In this document: in pieces, positions 34,294-46,694 of the stretch | How positions within the stretch are numbered: position 1 is the first letter of the stretch | Layout: the number at the start of each line of letters is the position of its first letter | Assembly: GCF_001881565.1 (NCBI RefSeq) | Contig: NZ_MPDJ01000001.1 | Location: 1,565,234 to 1,629,233, forward strand | Source of the DNA: Eisenbergiella tayi | GTDB lineage: Bacteria; Bacillota; Clostridia; Lachnospirales; Lachnospiraceae | Length of the DNA: 64,000 nucleotides | Direction: 5' to 3' | The notes under the pieces: generated by a model | What the model was told of the DNA's origin: nothing | What the model saw: the letters and a program-made list of their open reading frames with translations, nothing else | Databases searched by the model: none | Program-made: the position numbers and the translations under genes

Positions 34294-35000
34294 TGTGACT
34301 CTCCCTCATTTATCTGAAAACGATATCCTATCCCATAAACAGTCTGGATATACTCCGGCTTCCTGGGATCTTTCTCCAGCTTGTCCCTTAGCCTTTTAAT
34401 GGTGACGGAAAGGGCATTTTCATCCACGAATTCCCCGTCGTTTCCCCATACCTTTTCAATCAAAGTATCCCGTTCCAGAATCCGGTTTTTATTTTTAATC
34501 AGTACCATCAAAAGCTTTTGTTCCGTCCTGCTTAAAAGGATTTCCCTGTCTCCCATAAAAAAGGACTGGTTTTCCGAATCGATGGTAAAAGGGCCTTCCT
34601 TAAGTACCGGTGAAGCCTTCCCGGAGGAACTTCGCCGCTCCCCTCTTCTCAGGGCCGCCATAACCCGTTCCCTTAATACGGCCAGGGAAAAAGGCTTGGT
34701 AATATAATCATCCGCTCCTGCCTGGAAACCGGTGACTTCATGAAGCTCCGTATCCAGAGCCGTCAGGAAAATAACAGGATCCAGCCTCTCTTCCTTCCTG
34801 AGCCCCCTGCATATATCCAGTCCGCTTCCGTCGGGAAGATTGATATCCAAAAGAATGAGATCAAAAATGTTTTTTTCCAGTACTTTCTTTGCATCTTTTA
34901 CATTATGGCAGCACTGGAAGGAAAAGCCGTCCTGACGTAAAACAAGCACGATTCCTTCCGCAAGAGCTTTGTCATCTTCCACAATCAATATATTTTTCAT
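34290..35000 (-). CDS. OmpR/PhoB-family response regulator
   Basis: The 236-residue protein has a receiver domain with acidic pocket IVEDD, the phosphorylated aspartate in LILLDINLPDGSG, and the conserved Lys in DYITKPFS. A winged-helix Trans_reg_C domain follows (TEQKLLMVLIKNKNRILERD and VSVTIKRLRDKLEKDP-like). It is the first gene of the locus and presumably controls the ABC genes downstream. Confidence 0.92.
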   Translation of the reverse strand: MKNILIVEDDKALAEGIVLVLRQDGFSFQCCHNVKDAKKVLEKNIFDLILLDINLPDGSGLDICRGLRKEERLDPVIFLTALDTELHEVTGFQAGADDYITKPFSLAVLRERVMAALRRGERRSSSGKASPVLKEGPFTIDSENQSFFMGDREILLSRTEQKLLMVLIKNKNRILERDTLIEKVWGNDGEFVDENALSVTIKRLRDKLEKDPRKPEYIQTVYGIGYRFQINEGESQ

Positions 35001-35096
35001 ATCTTTACTCCCTGTAAGGAAATAAGCAGACTGCCTTTACGGCTGTCTGCTTATTCCGCACGGCTTCATGAACCGTGAATTTTCTTTTAGGACTCT

Positions 35097-37664
35097 TTAT
35101 TCTTCCTCAGTTTCCGTAGGGAAAATAATATTTTCTTCTTCATCCGCCCCCGGATATCTTTCCTCTTCAGGAATATCCTCCATGGCGTCATCCGGATTTT
35201 CAAATTCCTGGCTGCCGTCAGAAACTCTTTCCCTTACCTTGGCAACCTGCGCTACCTTGATCCCCTTATCCAGGTTGATCATCTTCACACCGGAAGTGAT
35301 TCTTCCCAATATGGAAATATCCTCCACTCTTAACTGGATGATGATTCCTTCCGTGGTGATCATCATGATTTCATGATCATCGTTGCATGCCTTAACGCCA
35401 ACCACATAACCGGTCTTTTCGGTGATCTTATAGCATTTTACTCCCTTGCCGCCTCTCTTCTGGACACTGAACTCTTCCAGATAAGTACGCTTGCCCATAC
35501 CGTTTTCAGATACTATCAGGAGGGAATCTCCCTGGCTGTCCAGCTGCATTCCCACAATTTCATCCCCGTCGTCCAGGTTCATTCCGATAACGCCCATGGA
35601 CATCCTTCCGGTCGCCCTTACATCGGTTTCCTTGAACCGGATACACATACCGTGCTTGGTCACCAGGAAAAGATCCGTATCCGCATCGGTGATCTTTACT
35701 TCTATCAATTCATCATCGTCACGGAGATTAATTGCCGCAAGCCCGTTCTTACGGACATTGCTGTATTCCATGACAGGAGTTTTTTTCACGATACCTCTTC
35801 TTGTTACCATGAAAAGGTTCTTATCATCTTCATAATCCTTTACCGGAATAATGGCCGATATCTTTTCTCCCGGATTCAGCTGAAGCAGGTTGATGATGGC
35901 CGTTCCTCTGGCCGTCCTGCTGGCCTCAGGAATTTCATAGGCTTTAAGCCGGTAAACCCTGCCGTAATTGGTAAAGAACATCACATAATGATGGGTGGTA
36001 GTCATAAGCAGATCCGCAATGAAATCCTCTTCAATGGTCTGCATCCCCTTGATCCCCTTGCCTCCGCGGTTCTGGGATTTGAAATTATCAATTGTCATAC
36101 GCTTGATATAACCCAGATTGGTCATGGCAATTACCGTATTATCCCTGGGGATCATATCCTCCATGGAAATATCATACTCGTCAAAACCGATACGGCTTCT
36201 TCTGTCATCCCCGTATTTCAGGGAGGTAATCAGGATCTCTTCCCTGATTACGCCAAGCAAAAGCTTCTCATCTGCCAGAATCGCCTTCAGTTCGGCAATT
36301 TTTGCCATGAGCTCTTTATGCTCATTTTCCAGCTTTTCTCTTTCCAAACCGGTAAGAGCGCGCAGTCTCATGTCGACGATAGCCTGCGCCTGGGGATCAG
36401 AAAGCTCAAACCGTTCCATCAGGTTTTCTTTGGCAGCCTGGGTATTCCTGCTGGAACGTATAATACGGATCACTTCGTCAATATGATCCAGGGCGATCAG
36501 CAAGCCCTGTAAGATATGATCCCGTTCTTCCGCTTTATTCAAATCATATTTTGTCCTTCTGGTGACAACATCCTCCTGATGCTTCAGATAAAGCTTCAGC
36601 ATTTCCAGAAGGTTAAGCACCTTCGGCTCATTATTCACCAGAGCCAGCATGATAATACCGAAGGTATCCTGCATCTGGGTGTGCTTGTACAGCAGATTCA
36701 GGATCACGTTGGCATTGGCGTCCCTGCGCAGTTCAATAACTATACGGGTTCCTTCCCTGTTGGATTCATCCCTCAGATCCGTAATACCGTCTATTTTTTT
36801 CTCTTTGTGAAGCTCTGCGATCTTTTCGATCAAACGGGCTTTATTAACCATGTAAGGAAGTTCTGTTACGATGATCTGGCTTTTTCCGTTGGGAAGCGTC
36901 TCGATATCGGTTACCGCACGTACCCTTACCTTGCCGCGTCCTGTCCGGTAGGCTTCCTCACTTCCTCTGGTCCCCAGAATAATACCGCCCGTAGGAAAGT
37001 CAGGGGCAGTAATGATCTGCAGAACCTCTTCCATATCCGTATCCCTGTCCTCATTCACCCGGTTGTCAATGAGCTTAACCACCGCGTCCACTACCTCACG
37101 AAGGTTGTGGGGAGGGATATTGGTCGCCATACCAACGGCGATACCGGAGGTTCCGTTTACCAGCAGATTGGGATAACGGCTGGGAAGGACGGTAGGTTCT
37201 TTTTCCGTCTCGTCAAAGTTGGGAACAAAATCAACGGTGTCTTTATTGATATCCGCCAGCATTTCCATGGAAATTTTAGAAAGCCTGGCTTCTGTATAAC
37301 GCATGGCTGCGGCGCCGTCGCCGTCTTCGGAACCAAAATTCCCATGACCGTCTACCAGAGGATATCTGGTGGACCATTCCTGGGCCATATTAACAAGGGA
37401 GCCGTAAATGGAGCTGTCTCCATGGGGATGGTACTTACCCATGGTATCACCCACGATACGGGCACATTTTCTATGGGGCTTATCAGGACCGTTATTCAGC
37501 TCTATCATGGAATAGAGAACACGCCTCTGAACCGGCTTCAGGCCATCTCGGACATCCGGAAGCGCACGGGATGCAATAACGCTCATGGCATAGTCGATAT
37601 AGGATTTCTCCATGGTTTCTTTCAGATCGACTTCATGAATTTTATCAAAAATATTATCTTCCAT
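35097..37664 (-). CDS. gyrA: DNA gyrase subunit A
   Basis: This is the breakage-reunion subunit of gyrase, 855 residues, complete. The catalytic tyrosine lies in [14 protein letters not shown], and the GyrA box is close to QNRGGKG. The C-terminal beta-pinwheel domain follows with repeated VTRRG/VTKHG blades, and the tail is acidic. The quinolone-resistance region reads [10 protein letters not shown]: Ser84 is the usual serine and Gly88 replaces the acidic residue found at E. coli position 87. It is the last gene of the dnaA-gyrA block. Confidence 0.98.
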   Translation of the reverse strand: MEDNIFDKIHEVDLKETMEKSYIDYAMSVIASRALPDVRDGLKPVQRRVLYSMIELNNGPDKPHRKCARIVGDTMGKYHPHGDSSIYGSLVNMAQEWSTRYPLVDGHGNFGSEDGDGAAAMRYTEARLSKISMEMLADINKDTVDFVPNFDETEKEPTVLPSRYPNLLVNGTSGIAVGMATNIPPHNLREVVDAVVKLIDNRVNEDRDTDMEEVLQIITAPDFPTGGIILGTRGSEEAYRTGRGKVRVRAVTDIETLPNGKSQIIVTELPYMVNKARLIEKIAELHKEKKIDGITDLRDESNREGTRIVIELRRDANANVILNLLYKHTQMQDTFGIIMLALVNNEPKVLNLLEMLKLYLKHQEDVVTRRTKYDLNKAEERDHILQGLLIALDHIDEVIRIIRSSRNTQAAKENLMERFELSDPQAQAIVDMRLRALTGLEREKLENEHKELMAKIAELKAILADEKLLLGVIREEILITSLKYGDDRRSRIGFDEYDISMEDMIPRDNTVIAMTNLGYIKRMTIDNFKSQNRGGKGIKGMQTIEEDFIADLLMTTTHHYVMFFTNYGRVYRLKAYEIPEASRTARGTAIINLLQLNPGEKISAIIPVKDYEDDKNLFMVTRRGIVKKTPVMEYSNVRKNGLAAINLRDDDELIEVKITDADTDLFLVTKHGMCIRFKETDVRATGRMSMGVIGMNLDDGDEIVGMQLDSQGDSLLIVSENGMGKRTYLEEFSVQKRGGKGVKCYKITEKTGYVVGVKACNDDHEIMMITTEGIIIQLRVEDISILGRITSGVKMINLDKGIKVAQVAKVRERVSDGSQEFENPDDAMEDIPEEERYPGADEEENIIFPTETEEE

Positions 37665-37699
37665 TGTTTATTGACTCTCCGTTTCTACAGTATCTGTCA

Positions 37700-39661
<1,962 letters not shown>

Positions 39662-39702
39662 TTAAAAGACCAAAATTCAACAAAAAGGACACAAATAGAT
39701 AG

Positions 39703-39737
39703 AAAAGCTTATAGATCCCTCAGGCCTATAAGTTTTT
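39703..39737 (-). terminator. stem-loop terminator between recF and gyrB
   Basis: The arms AAAA-CTTATAG / CTATAAG-TTTT have one unpaired base each side and a GC-containing 11-nt loop. On the minus strand CTTTTC follows. It may partly separate the replication genes from gyrBA. Confidence 0.6.
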
Positions 39738-39776
39738 CTACCTGTTTGCCTATTCTGTTTTATTATAGCATGAATT

Positions 39777-40874
39777 TTATTTATCCACAATAGACATAAT
39801 ATCGATAGAACCATTGGTAATTTTGAATACCCGGTTTATCTCAAACCGGTTGTTAATAAATTCATCCAGGCCTGTACAGGTAATTATTGTCTGTATATCT
39901 CCTATGCTGTTCAGCAGATAATTCTGCCTGTTGCTGTCCAGCTCGGATAAGACATCATCAAGAAGAAGAATAGGCGTATCCTTTGTCATCGTTTTAACCA
40001 GTTCAATTTCCGACAGCTTCAGGGAAAGGGCCGCAGTCCTCTGCTGTCCCTGGGATCCGAATTTACGGATATCGATTTCATTGGCGATAAAAGCAAAATC
40101 ATCTCTGTGAGGCCCCACCGTAGTCTGTTTCAGACGGATATCCCTTTCCTGGCTGCCCCGCAGTTTTCCTTCGAAATCCTCCGGGGAAATATCCGGTTCA
40201 TAGGAGAGCAGAAGCTTTTCCTTCCCTCCGGAAAGGCTGTCATGGATCCCGCCTATAATAGTATTCATCTGATCCACAAAAGCCGTACGTCTTTCAATGA
40301 TCTTTTTTCCGAACTCCACAAGCTGGATATCCCATACATCCAGAGTCCCCTTCAAAGAAGGATTCATATACATATCCTTCAGCAGCTTGTTTCTCTGGTT
40401 TATTATCTTGTTATAGTTGTTTAAATGATGCAGGTACATAGGATCAAGCTGGCATAATTCCATATCCACGAACCTGCGCCTTTCCGAAGGCCCGTTCTTA
40501 ATGATGCTGAGATCCTCCGGAGAGAAGAATACAACATTCATAAGCCCCAGAAGCTCTGAGGCCCTTTTTATTTTAGTGCCGTCAATAGCTATGCCTTTGG
40601 TTTTATTTTTCCGAAGATGCATATCTATTTTGATTTCATCCCCGTCTTTTTCCAGCCAGGTGCGGATATGCGCTTCTTCCTCATCAAAATTAACAATATC
40701 ACGATCCTTCGTGCCTCTGTGTGATTTTGTCGTGGCACACAAATAAATCGCCTCAAGGATGTTCGTCTTTCCCTGTGCGTTATCGCCGTAAAGAATATTG
40801 GTGCCTTTGTCAAAATTCATATCCAGAAACGCATAGTTCCTGAAATTGGACAGCTCAAGCGATTTTATAACCAT
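39777..40874 (-). CDS. recF: DNA replication and repair protein RecF
   Basis: This is an SMC-like ATPase that helps load RecA at gaps. The 365-residue protein has Walker A GDNAQGKTNILEAIY near residue 30, the signature GSQGQQRTAALSLKL, and Walker B TPILLLDDVLSELD. The MVIKSLELSNFRNY start is typical. It sits in the conserved dnaN-yaaA-recF-gyrB order. Confidence 0.97.
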   Translation of the reverse strand: MVIKSLELSNFRNYAFLDMNFDKGTNILYGDNAQGKTNILEAIYLCATTKSHRGTKDRDIVNFDEEEAHIRTWLEKDGDEIKIDMHLRKNKTKGIAIDGTKIKRASELLGLMNVVFFSPEDLSIIKNGPSERRRFVDMELCQLDPMYLHHLNNYNKIINQRNKLLKDMYMNPSLKGTLDVWDIQLVEFGKKIIERRTAFVDQMNTIIGGIHDSLSGGKEKLLLSYEPDISPEDFEGKLRGSQERDIRLKQTTVGPHRDDFAFIANEIDIRKFGSQGQQRTAALSLKLSEIELVKTMTKDTPILLLDDVLSELDSNRQNYLLNSIGDIQTIITCTGLDEFINNRFEINRVFKITNGSIDIMSIVDK

Positions 40875-40898
40875 GAAAATTACCCGATATTGCCTTTC

Positions 40899-40931
40899 AA
40901 AAGGCTGGTTTACATAAAACCAGCCTTTTTT
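40899..40931. terminator. strong stem-loop between yaaA and recF
   Basis: A perfect 11-bp stem (AAGGCTGGTTT / AAACCAGCCTT) has a 5-nt loop and T-tracts on both strands. It splits the dnaA-dnaN-yaaA part from recF, so recF may have its own promoter or depend on readthrough. Confidence 0.8.
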
Positions 40932-40944
40932 GATCCTTTAAATT

Positions 40945-41151
40945 TTACTCGATTTTAAGAGTCTTCCCGTTATATTCCACAAGATCTCCGGGCACCAGTT
41001 TTTTCCCTCTCTGGGTTTCCACCTGGCCGTTCACCTTAACAAAGCCATCCTGGACCGCATACTTTGCGTCCACACCGGATTCTGCAAGCCCGGAAGCCTT
41101 AAGGGCCTGTCCCAGCTTGATATACTCATCTTTTATTTTAAAACTTTCCAT
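40945..41151 (-). CDS. yaaA: S4-domain RNA-binding protein YaaA
   Basis: This 68-residue protein is almost entirely an S4 fold: IKLGQALKASGLAESGVDAK, then VKVNGQVETQRGKKL and GDLVEYNG. YaaA homologues lie between dnaN and recF across Firmicutes and are linked to ribosome assembly. The spacing of 14 nt to dnaN implies co-transcription. Confidence 0.93.
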   Translation of the reverse strand: MESFKIKDEYIKLGQALKASGLAESGVDAKYAVQDGFVKVNGQVETQRGKKLVPGDLVEYNGKTLKIE

Positions 41152-41165
41152 TGTTTTCCTTCCGC

Positions 41166-42275
41166 TTATGAAACTGTCGTAAAGTTTACAGGCAGGATCA
41201 GATAAATATAATTGTTTTCTTCATCCCTGATAAAGCAGGGAGCCTTGGGATTTACCAGATAAATGGTAATTGTCTCGTCGTCTATTACACGAAGGGCATC
41301 GATCAGGAACTTGGGATTGAAGCCGATCATGAGATCTTTTCCCATTTTCTCAATGTCTATTTCTTCATCCATGCTTCCGACCGTGGAATTGATCTTAAGC
41401 TCCATGGAACCATCCGTGATATTGATGATGATGGGTTTTTTATCCCCTTCCTTGATGAGCAGGGTAGCCCTGTCAATACAGTCAAGGAGTTCTTTTTTAT
41501 GAATGATCACTTTGGTTTCATAATCGCTGGAAAGCATCTGATCGATCTTGAAGTACTCCCCTTCGATCAGTCTGGATACCACCGTGGTATTCTCGAATTC
41601 AAATACGATATGTTTATCCGTGAAGAAAATGGTGACATCCTTATCCGCATCACCGCTTAAGATCTTGCTGATCTCGTTCAGGGTTTTGCCGGGAACCACA
41701 ACCTTCTTGGCAGGATAGGAGTTTTTCAGATGGATTTTACGGATGGAAATACGATGTCCGTCAAGGGAAATGACTCTCATTTCCTCTCCGTTGATCTCGA
41801 AAAGCTCACCGCTCATCAATTTATTGTTGTCATTGTCAGAGATGGAAAAGATCGTCTGACGGATCACTTCCTTCAGGGTATACTGGGAAATAATGATGGA
41901 TTCGTTTCTTTCAATCATGGGTAAATAGGAAAAATCTTCACCTGATTTACCGATGATATTAAACTTTGCCTTTTCACAGGTAATGGCAGTCTTAAAGTTA
42001 CTGTCCGTTGTGATGGTGATATCATTATCAGGCAGTTTTCTTACGATCTCCAAAAAGATCTTGGCGTCCAGGGCAATGATCCCTTTTTCCAGGATCTCCC
42101 CTTCTATAATGGTTTCGATACCGAGCTCCATATCATTGGCCGTCAGTTTGATCTCCCCTGAGGTGGAATCAATCAGAATACATTCAAGGATGGACATGGT
42201 GGTTTTATTCGGTACCGCTTTCGATACGACCTGAAGTCCTGTTAACAGATTGCTTTTGGAACAAACTAATTTCAT
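41166..42275 (-). CDS. dnaN: DNA polymerase III beta subunit (sliding clamp)
   Basis: The clamp protein keeps the replicative polymerase on DNA. It has 369 residues in three repeated domains, starts MKLVCSKSNLLTGLQVVSKA and ends LILPVNFTTVS, close to the family's conserved YLILPVR end. I use the second methionine, which matches the family start. The upstream gap to dnaA contains DnaA boxes. Confidence 0.97.
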   Translation of the reverse strand: MKLVCSKSNLLTGLQVVSKAVPNKTTMSILECILIDSTSGEIKLTANDMELGIETIIEGEILEKGIIALDAKIFLEIVRKLPDNDITITTDSNFKTAITCEKAKFNIIGKSGEDFSYLPMIERNESIIISQYTLKEVIRQTIFSISDNDNNKLMSGELFEINGEEMRVISLDGHRISIRKIHLKNSYPAKKVVVPGKTLNEISKILSGDADKDVTIFFTDKHIVFEFENTTVVSRLIEGEYFKIDQMLSSDYETKVIIHKKELLDCIDRATLLIKEGDKKPIIINITDGSMELKINSTVGSMDEEIDIEKMGKDLMIGFNPKFLIDALRVIDDETITIYLVNPKAPCFIRDEENNYIYLILPVNFTTVS

Positions 42276-42305
42276 ATGTGCATAAACTCCCTTCTGCGAA
42301 TTCAC

Positions 42306-42591
42306 AATGATGCAGCGCCTGGCGCACCGCGCGCGATCCTTTTATAAATTAATTTATTTAGTAATATTAATTAGTAGTGGATGTAGATATGTGGATAACC
42401 CTTTTTATTATACAGTTTGCAAGGAAATTTGAAAATAATAACTTGTTCAAAAGTGCCGGATAAGCTGAGGTTAATTCTCAATGTATTCACAATGGACCTG
42501 AACCTCCTGATTTAGGTTTGGCTTTGAAAAAATAAGGATTCACAGCCTGTCCCCAATGTACCCACAGCTTGTCAACTTTTCTTTAACAAAG
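42306..42591. promoter_or_regulatory. dnaA-dnaN intergenic region with DnaA boxes
   Basis: TTATCCACA occurs on the minus strand at 42392-42400, and a variant TTATACACA occurs at 42592-42600 overlapping the dnaA stop. A GC-rich tract (CGCACCGCGCGCG) at about 42323-42337 and AT-rich sequence fill the rest. No gene is seen. DnaA boxes on both sides of dnaA are known for bipartite origins in Firmicutes. Confidence 0.7.
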
Positions 42592-43959
42592 TTATACACA
42601 TATTTTCTTTTTGATAATTTCAATGTTATTCTTCAGTTCTTCATTGGTATTAAGTTCATCCGTTATTTTATTGGCACCATGGATTACTGTGGTATGATCT
42701 TTTTTGCCGAGGAGCTTTCCTATATTAGCAAGAGAGGTTTCCGTGAGATCCCTGCACAGATACATAACTACCTGACGGGGAAGAACGAATTCGGAATTCC
42801 TCTTTTTGGAGGTGATGTCCTCCGGATTGACACCGTAATGCTCTGCCACCACACGAATGATGAGTTCCGGGGTTATTTTGTCCGGTTTGTCGGGATTGAT
42901 GATGTCTTTCAGAGCGTCCTCAGCCAGTTCCATGGTTATTTCAGGCTGGTTTTCGATCTTTGATTTGGCGATGATACGATTGAAAGCCCCTTCCAGTTCC
43001 CTGATGTTGGATTTGATGTTGGTAGCGATATACTGGAAAATGGAGTCGTCGATTTTTTTATCATAGTTCTCCGCGTTTTTACGGAGGATAGCCATACGGG
43101 TTTCATAATCAGGCGGCTGGATGTCTGCGATAAGGCCCCATTCAAAACGGGAACGGAATCTTTCATCCAGGGTTTCCATTTCTTTAGGCGGTTTATCGGA
43201 GGACAGTACGATTTGTTTGCCGGCTGCATGAAGCACATTAAAGGTATGGAAAAATTCTTCCTGTGTACTTTCCTTTCCTATTATAAACTGGATATCATCG
43301 ATCATGAGGACATCCACCGTACGGTACTTGTCCCGCAGCTTGGTCATGGCCGCCGCATTACCGCTTCGGATGGATTCGATTACTTCATTAGTAAAGGATT
43401 CGGAGGTGACGTAGATAACCTTCATATCCGGGTTTTGTTCCAGCACGAAATGACCGATGGAATGCATAAGGTGGGTTTTGCCCAATCCGGCCCCACCATA
43501 TATATAGAGGGGATTGTATGCGTCGCCCGGGGATTCTGCAACGGCAAGACAGGCAGAATGGGCGAATTTGTTATTGCTTCCCACTACGAAGGTATCGAAT
43601 TTATATTTAGGGTTCAGATTTGCATTTTCATAATTAATGTTAAAGGTGCTGCTGTACGGAGATTTGAGATCTTCAGTGGAAGACTTGTCCTTCTTAGCGT
43701 CTTTTTCCAATATAAAGGAGACCTCATAGTAATGATCCATCATTTCTGTGAGGGTAACACGGAAGAAATCCTTATATTTGGAAGAAATATAGTTAAGGGC
43801 ATGTGACTGGTTGGATGTGATAAGGATTATTACCACATCATCCTGGACGTCATAAAACTTCAGTGGCTCTATCCACGTGTGATAAGAAACGTCAGAAAGA
43901 TCATATTCCTTTCTGATTGTTTCCTTAATCTCATCCCATCTGGCTTCGATTGCCTGCAT
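42592..43959 (-). CDS. dnaA: chromosomal replication initiator DnaA
   Basis: It melts the origin and loads the helicase. The 455-residue protein has domain I (WDEIKETIRKEYDLSDVSYH), a short linker, and an AAA+ core with Walker A GGAGLGKTH and Walker B VLMIDDIQF. Domain IV carries the box-recognition helix in KKDHTTVIHG and CRDLTETSL. GGAGGTTT lies before the ATG. A promoter with TTGATA-N17-TAAGAT is at 44000-44028 on the same strand. Confidence 0.98.
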   Translation of the reverse strand: MQAIEARWDEIKETIRKEYDLSDVSYHTWIEPLKFYDVQDDVVIILITSNQSHALNYISSKYKDFFRVTLTEMMDHYYEVSFILEKDAKKDKSSTEDLKSPYSSTFNINYENANLNPKYKFDTFVVGSNNKFAHSACLAVAESPGDAYNPLYIYGGAGLGKTHLMHSIGHFVLEQNPDMKVIYVTSESFTNEVIESIRSGNAAAMTKLRDKYRTVDVLMIDDIQFIIGKESTQEEFFHTFNVLHAAGKQIVLSSDKPPKEMETLDERFRSRFEWGLIADIQPPDYETRMAILRKNAENYDKKIDDSIFQYIATNIKSNIRELEGAFNRIIAKSKIENQPEITMELAEDALKDIINPDKPDKITPELIIRVVAEHYGVNPEDITSKKRNSEFVLPRQVVMYLCRDLTETSLANIGKLLGKKDHTTVIHGANKITDELNTNEELKNNIEIIKKKICV

Positions 43960-43999
43960 TGCTAAACCTCCATAAACTTACTGAAAATACATTTATATT

Positions 44000-44028
44000 A
44001 TCTTACTCTAAAAAAAAGCAAATATCAA
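44000..44028 (-). promoter_or_regulatory. dnaA promoter
   Basis: TTGATA and TAAGAT are separated by 17 nt on the minus strand, about 40 bp before the dnaA ATG. Confidence 0.55.
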
Positions 44029-44099
44029 ATGTTAATTCTGGGGATAATATTTTTCCACATGCTGTGAATGCAAGGGGGGAGTAGTTAACATATTACGGG

Positions 44100-44345
44100 T
44101 TTGCTATGTGTAAATGTGGATAAGTGGAAAAGTGTCATCAACATATAAACATTCAGAAAATATGGGGCTTTGATATTTATTTTTAATTTGAAAATGAAAA
44201 TTAAGAGGAGTTTATCCACAAGTTATACACAATTTGTGGATAATGTTATGTTAAGTGGATTGATCGGTTGGCAGGATGTGGATGAAAATCGGAGTGCTAG
44301 ATGTTGTGGAAAAAAATAATTGGGGATAACTATATCTTGTATTAG
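44100..44345. other. oriC: replication origin (oriC) with DnaA-box cluster
   Basis: Consensus DnaA boxes lie at 44115-44123 (minus orientation), 44212-44220 (plus), 44223-44231 (TTATACACA, plus) and 44235-44243 (minus). Three of them sit within 32 bp in alternating orientation. AT-rich stretches that could unwind flank them, and further imperfect GTGGAAAA and GGGGATAA sites follow to 44330. The position between dnaA and rpmH, where gene direction diverges, fits the standard Firmicute origin. Confidence 0.88.
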
Positions 44346-44410
44346 TGAAAAACACGATTTTTACAGGCTTTTTTCAGCGTTTTTTTATTTCGTAAAATAC
44401 GCGGTTTTGC

Positions 44411-44439
44411 TTGACTTGCGGGGTTTCTTCCTATATAAT
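44411..44439 (+). promoter_or_regulatory. rpmH promoter
   Basis: TTGACT, a 17-nt spacer and a perfect TATAAT lie about 58 bp before the rpmH ATG. Confidence 0.8.
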
Positions 44440-44497
44440 CGGTAATGATATTTTCTGACACATTATCAGAAACCTGAGTGAAGGAGGTGCATCTTTA

Positions 44498-44632
44498 ATG
44501 AAAATGACATTTCAGCCTAAGAACAGGCAGAGAAATAAAGTTCACGGCTTCAGAGCCAGAATGAGTACTCCGGGAGGAAGAAAGGTACTGGCAGCAAGAA
44601 GAGCAAAAGGAAGAAAGAGATTATCAGCATAG
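44498..44632 (+). CDS. rpmH: 50S ribosomal protein L34
   Basis: I translated it directly: [20 protein letters not shown] continues to GRKRLSA, 44 residues, the normal length and sequence of L34. A near-perfect AAGGAGGTG ribosome binding site precedes it. It is the first gene rightward of oriC. Confidence 0.98.
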   Translation: MKMTFQPKNRQRNKVHGFRARMSTPGGRKVLAARRAKGRKRLSA

Positions 44633-44657
44633 GCCGCAGTTTTGTGGCCTTTTTTTC
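44632..44657 (+). terminator. intrinsic terminator after rpmH
   Basis: A 7-bp stem GGCCGCA / TGTGGCC with a 4-nt loop is followed by eight pyrimidines, mostly T. It overlaps the rpmH stop. It probably attenuates transcription into rnpA so that L34 is made in excess. Confidence 0.8.
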
Positions 44658-44683
44658 TCTTTCCAGGAAAGATTGGACATGTA

Positions 44684-45019
44684 ATGAATTTTTCGGAAAG
44701 TTTGAAGAAAAACCAGGATTTTCAGTCTGTTTACCGGAATGGCAAATCGTATGCCAATCGTTTATTGGTAATGTATGTGTTGGAAAATAATTTGGATAAA
44801 AACAGACTTGGAATTTCCGTGAGCAAAAAGGTTGGTAACAGTGTTGTGCGCCATCATGTCACAAGGCTGGTGCGTGAAAGCTACAGGCTGCAGGAAAATA
44901 TATTTAATAGTGGTTTAGATATAGTAGTCGTGGCCAGAGCGAATGCTGCTTCGGCTTCCTTCAGGGAAATCGAGAGTGCGCTATTGCATTTAGGTAAGCT
45001 TCATAAAATAATGAGCTGA
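44684..45019 (+). CDS. rnpA: ribonuclease P protein component
   Basis: It assists RNase P RNA in trimming tRNA 5' leaders. With the start at [20 protein letters not shown] the length is 111 residues. The RNA-binding segment [20 protein letters not shown], then RLVRESYR, is the family signature (KxxGNAVxRNxxKRxxRE). The upstream part of the longer frame lies inside the rpmH terminator and is discarded. Confidence 0.95.
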   Translation: MNFSESLKKNQDFQSVYRNGKSYANRLLVMYVLENNLDKNRLGISVSKKVGNSVVRHHVTRLVRESYRLQENIFNSGLDIVVVARANAASASFREIESALLHLGKLHKIMS

Positions 45020-45026
45020 TTCGAAA

Positions 45027-45236
45027 ATGAAGAAGATAGTAATTGCTTTAATTAAAGGATATAGAAAGTATATATCACCGATGAAAAGTACAAAATGCCC
45101 TTATTTTCCTACCTGCAGCGAGTATGGTTTACAGGCTGTGGAGAAGTACGGAGTAATTAAGGGCGGTTTGCTTGCTTTTTGGAGAATTTTAAGATGTAAT
45201 CCCTTTTCCAAGGGAGGTTATGATCCGGTACCTTAG
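45027..45236 (+). CDS. yidD: membrane protein insertion efficiency factor YidD
   Basis: This 69-residue protein has the invariant [20 protein letters not shown] and the segment [17 protein letters not shown]. YidD supports insertion of membrane proteins by YidC, the next gene. Confidence 0.96.
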   Translation: MKKIVIALIKGYRKYISPMKSTKCPYFPTCSEYGLQAVEKYGVIKGGLLAFWRILRCNPFSKGGYDPVP

Positions 45237-45266
45237 TCCGGCGCCGGTTTAAGGAGGAAATAAGAT

Positions 45267-46640
45267 TTGCCAGGAATTATTTTGACCAAAAGTGCGACTC
45301 CCGTTATAGGCTGGGTTGCTACATTGCTCGGTTATATTATGGAGGGAATTTTCTATCTGCTGAATCTGATCGGACTTCCCTATATAGCTCTTGCTATTAT
45401 CGTATTTACCATTGTAATTTATATGCTCATGCTTCCCCTGACTATTAAACAGCAGAAGTTTTCCAAACTGAGCAATAAGATGAATCCTGAGCTTCAGGCT
45501 ATTCAGAAGAAGTATAATGGTAAGAAAGACAATGATTCCATGATGGCTATGCAGAATGAAACGCAGGCCGTTTATGCCAAATATGGTGTTTCACCTATGG
45601 GCAGCTGTGTTCAGATGCTGATACAGCTTCCTATAATCTATGCTTTGTATAAGGTAATTTATGCGATTCCTGCTTATATCGGACAGGTTAAGGCGGTTTT
45701 TTCACCTTTGGTTGAGAATCTGATTGCCCAGCCCGGCAGTGCGGAATTCATTCAGGGATTCAAAAATTCGGCTATGTATATGAAGCAGTTCTCTAATGAA
45801 CTGTTTGTTGCAGGGGATCCCACTTATGTAAAGAATACATTTATCGATGTCCTGAATAAAGCGTCCACTCCGGAATGGCACAGCCTGGCTGATAAATTCC
45901 CTTCTCTGGCGAATGATATCATGGCTACATCGGAAAAGCTGGGATCTTATAATAATCTGTTTGGAATGAACATAGGGGATTCCCCTTCTTATTATCTGTC
46001 CAATGCCATGCAGTCCAAGAATGTGCTTCTTATTATAGCAGCTCTTGCCATCCCTGTATTGGCGGCGGTAACACAGTGGCTGAATGTTAAGCTGATGCCT
46101 CAGCCTGAGTCTAACGGGGATCAGAACAGCATGATGTCTTCCATGAAAATGATGAATAACATTATGCCTATTATGTCGGCTGTATTCTGTTTCTCTCTTC
46201 CTGCCGGTGTCGGTTTATACTGGGTTGCCAGTGCGGTGGTAAGGAGTATACAGCAGGTCCTGGTAAACAAGCATATTGATAAGACCGATTTCGATCAGCT
46301 TATTGAGAAAAACAAGGACAAGGCTAAGAAAAAGCAGGATAAACGGATTAAGAGGATGGAAAAGGCCGGTATTGATCCAAAGACAATTAACCAATATGCC
46401 AGCATGAATACGCGGAACGTGCAGAGCACGACTCCAAAATCAAACAGTATCTCCACAAAAGCTTCTTCGGCGAAAGCATCCATGACGCAGGAGGAGAAGG
46501 AGGAAGCAGTGAAGAAGGCAACGGAAATGTATAATCAGAAGGCTCCGAAGCCGGGAAGTATAGCTGCAAAGGCAAATATGGTAAAGATTTACAACGAGAA
46601 CAACAATAAAACGGAAAAAAGTAATTCCGATAAGAAATAA
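45267..46640 (+). CDS. yidC: membrane protein insertase YidC/OxaA
   Basis: This is a 457-residue insertase of the inner membrane with five helices: GYIMEGIFYLLNLIG, YIALAIIVFTIVIYMLMLPL, MGSCVQMLIQLPIIYALYKV, VLLIIAALAIPVLAA and a last one before VGLYWVASAVVRSIQQ. A large loop (about residues 150-225) is wider than in B. subtilis SpoIIIJ. The C-terminus is a long lysine-rich tail. It starts with TTG behind AAGGAGGAAATA. Confidence 0.94.
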   Translation: MPGIILTKSATPVIGWVATLLGYIMEGIFYLLNLIGLPYIALAIIVFTIVIYMLMLPLTIKQQKFSKLSNKMNPELQAIQKKYNGKKDNDSMMAMQNETQAVYAKYGVSPMGSCVQMLIQLPIIYALYKVIYAIPAYIGQVKAVFSPLVENLIAQPGSAEFIQGFKNSAMYMKQFSNELFVAGDPTYVKNTFIDVLNKASTPEWHSLADKFPSLANDIMATSEKLGSYNNLFGMNIGDSPSYYLSNAMQSKNVLLIIAALAIPVLAAVTQWLNVKLMPQPESNGDQNSMMSSMKMMNNIMPIMSAVFCFSLPAGVGLYWVASAVVRSIQQVLVNKHIDKTDFDQLIEKNKDKAKKKQDKRIKRMEKAGIDPKTINQYASMNTRNVQSTTPKSNSISTKASSAKASMTQEEKEEAVKKATEMYNQKAPKPGSIAAKANMVKIYNENNNKTEKSNSDKK

Positions 46641-46694
46641 GCGAAAGATACGCTTGAATGGATTGCCGCACCCGGCGGCAGAATGGAGGAAATT

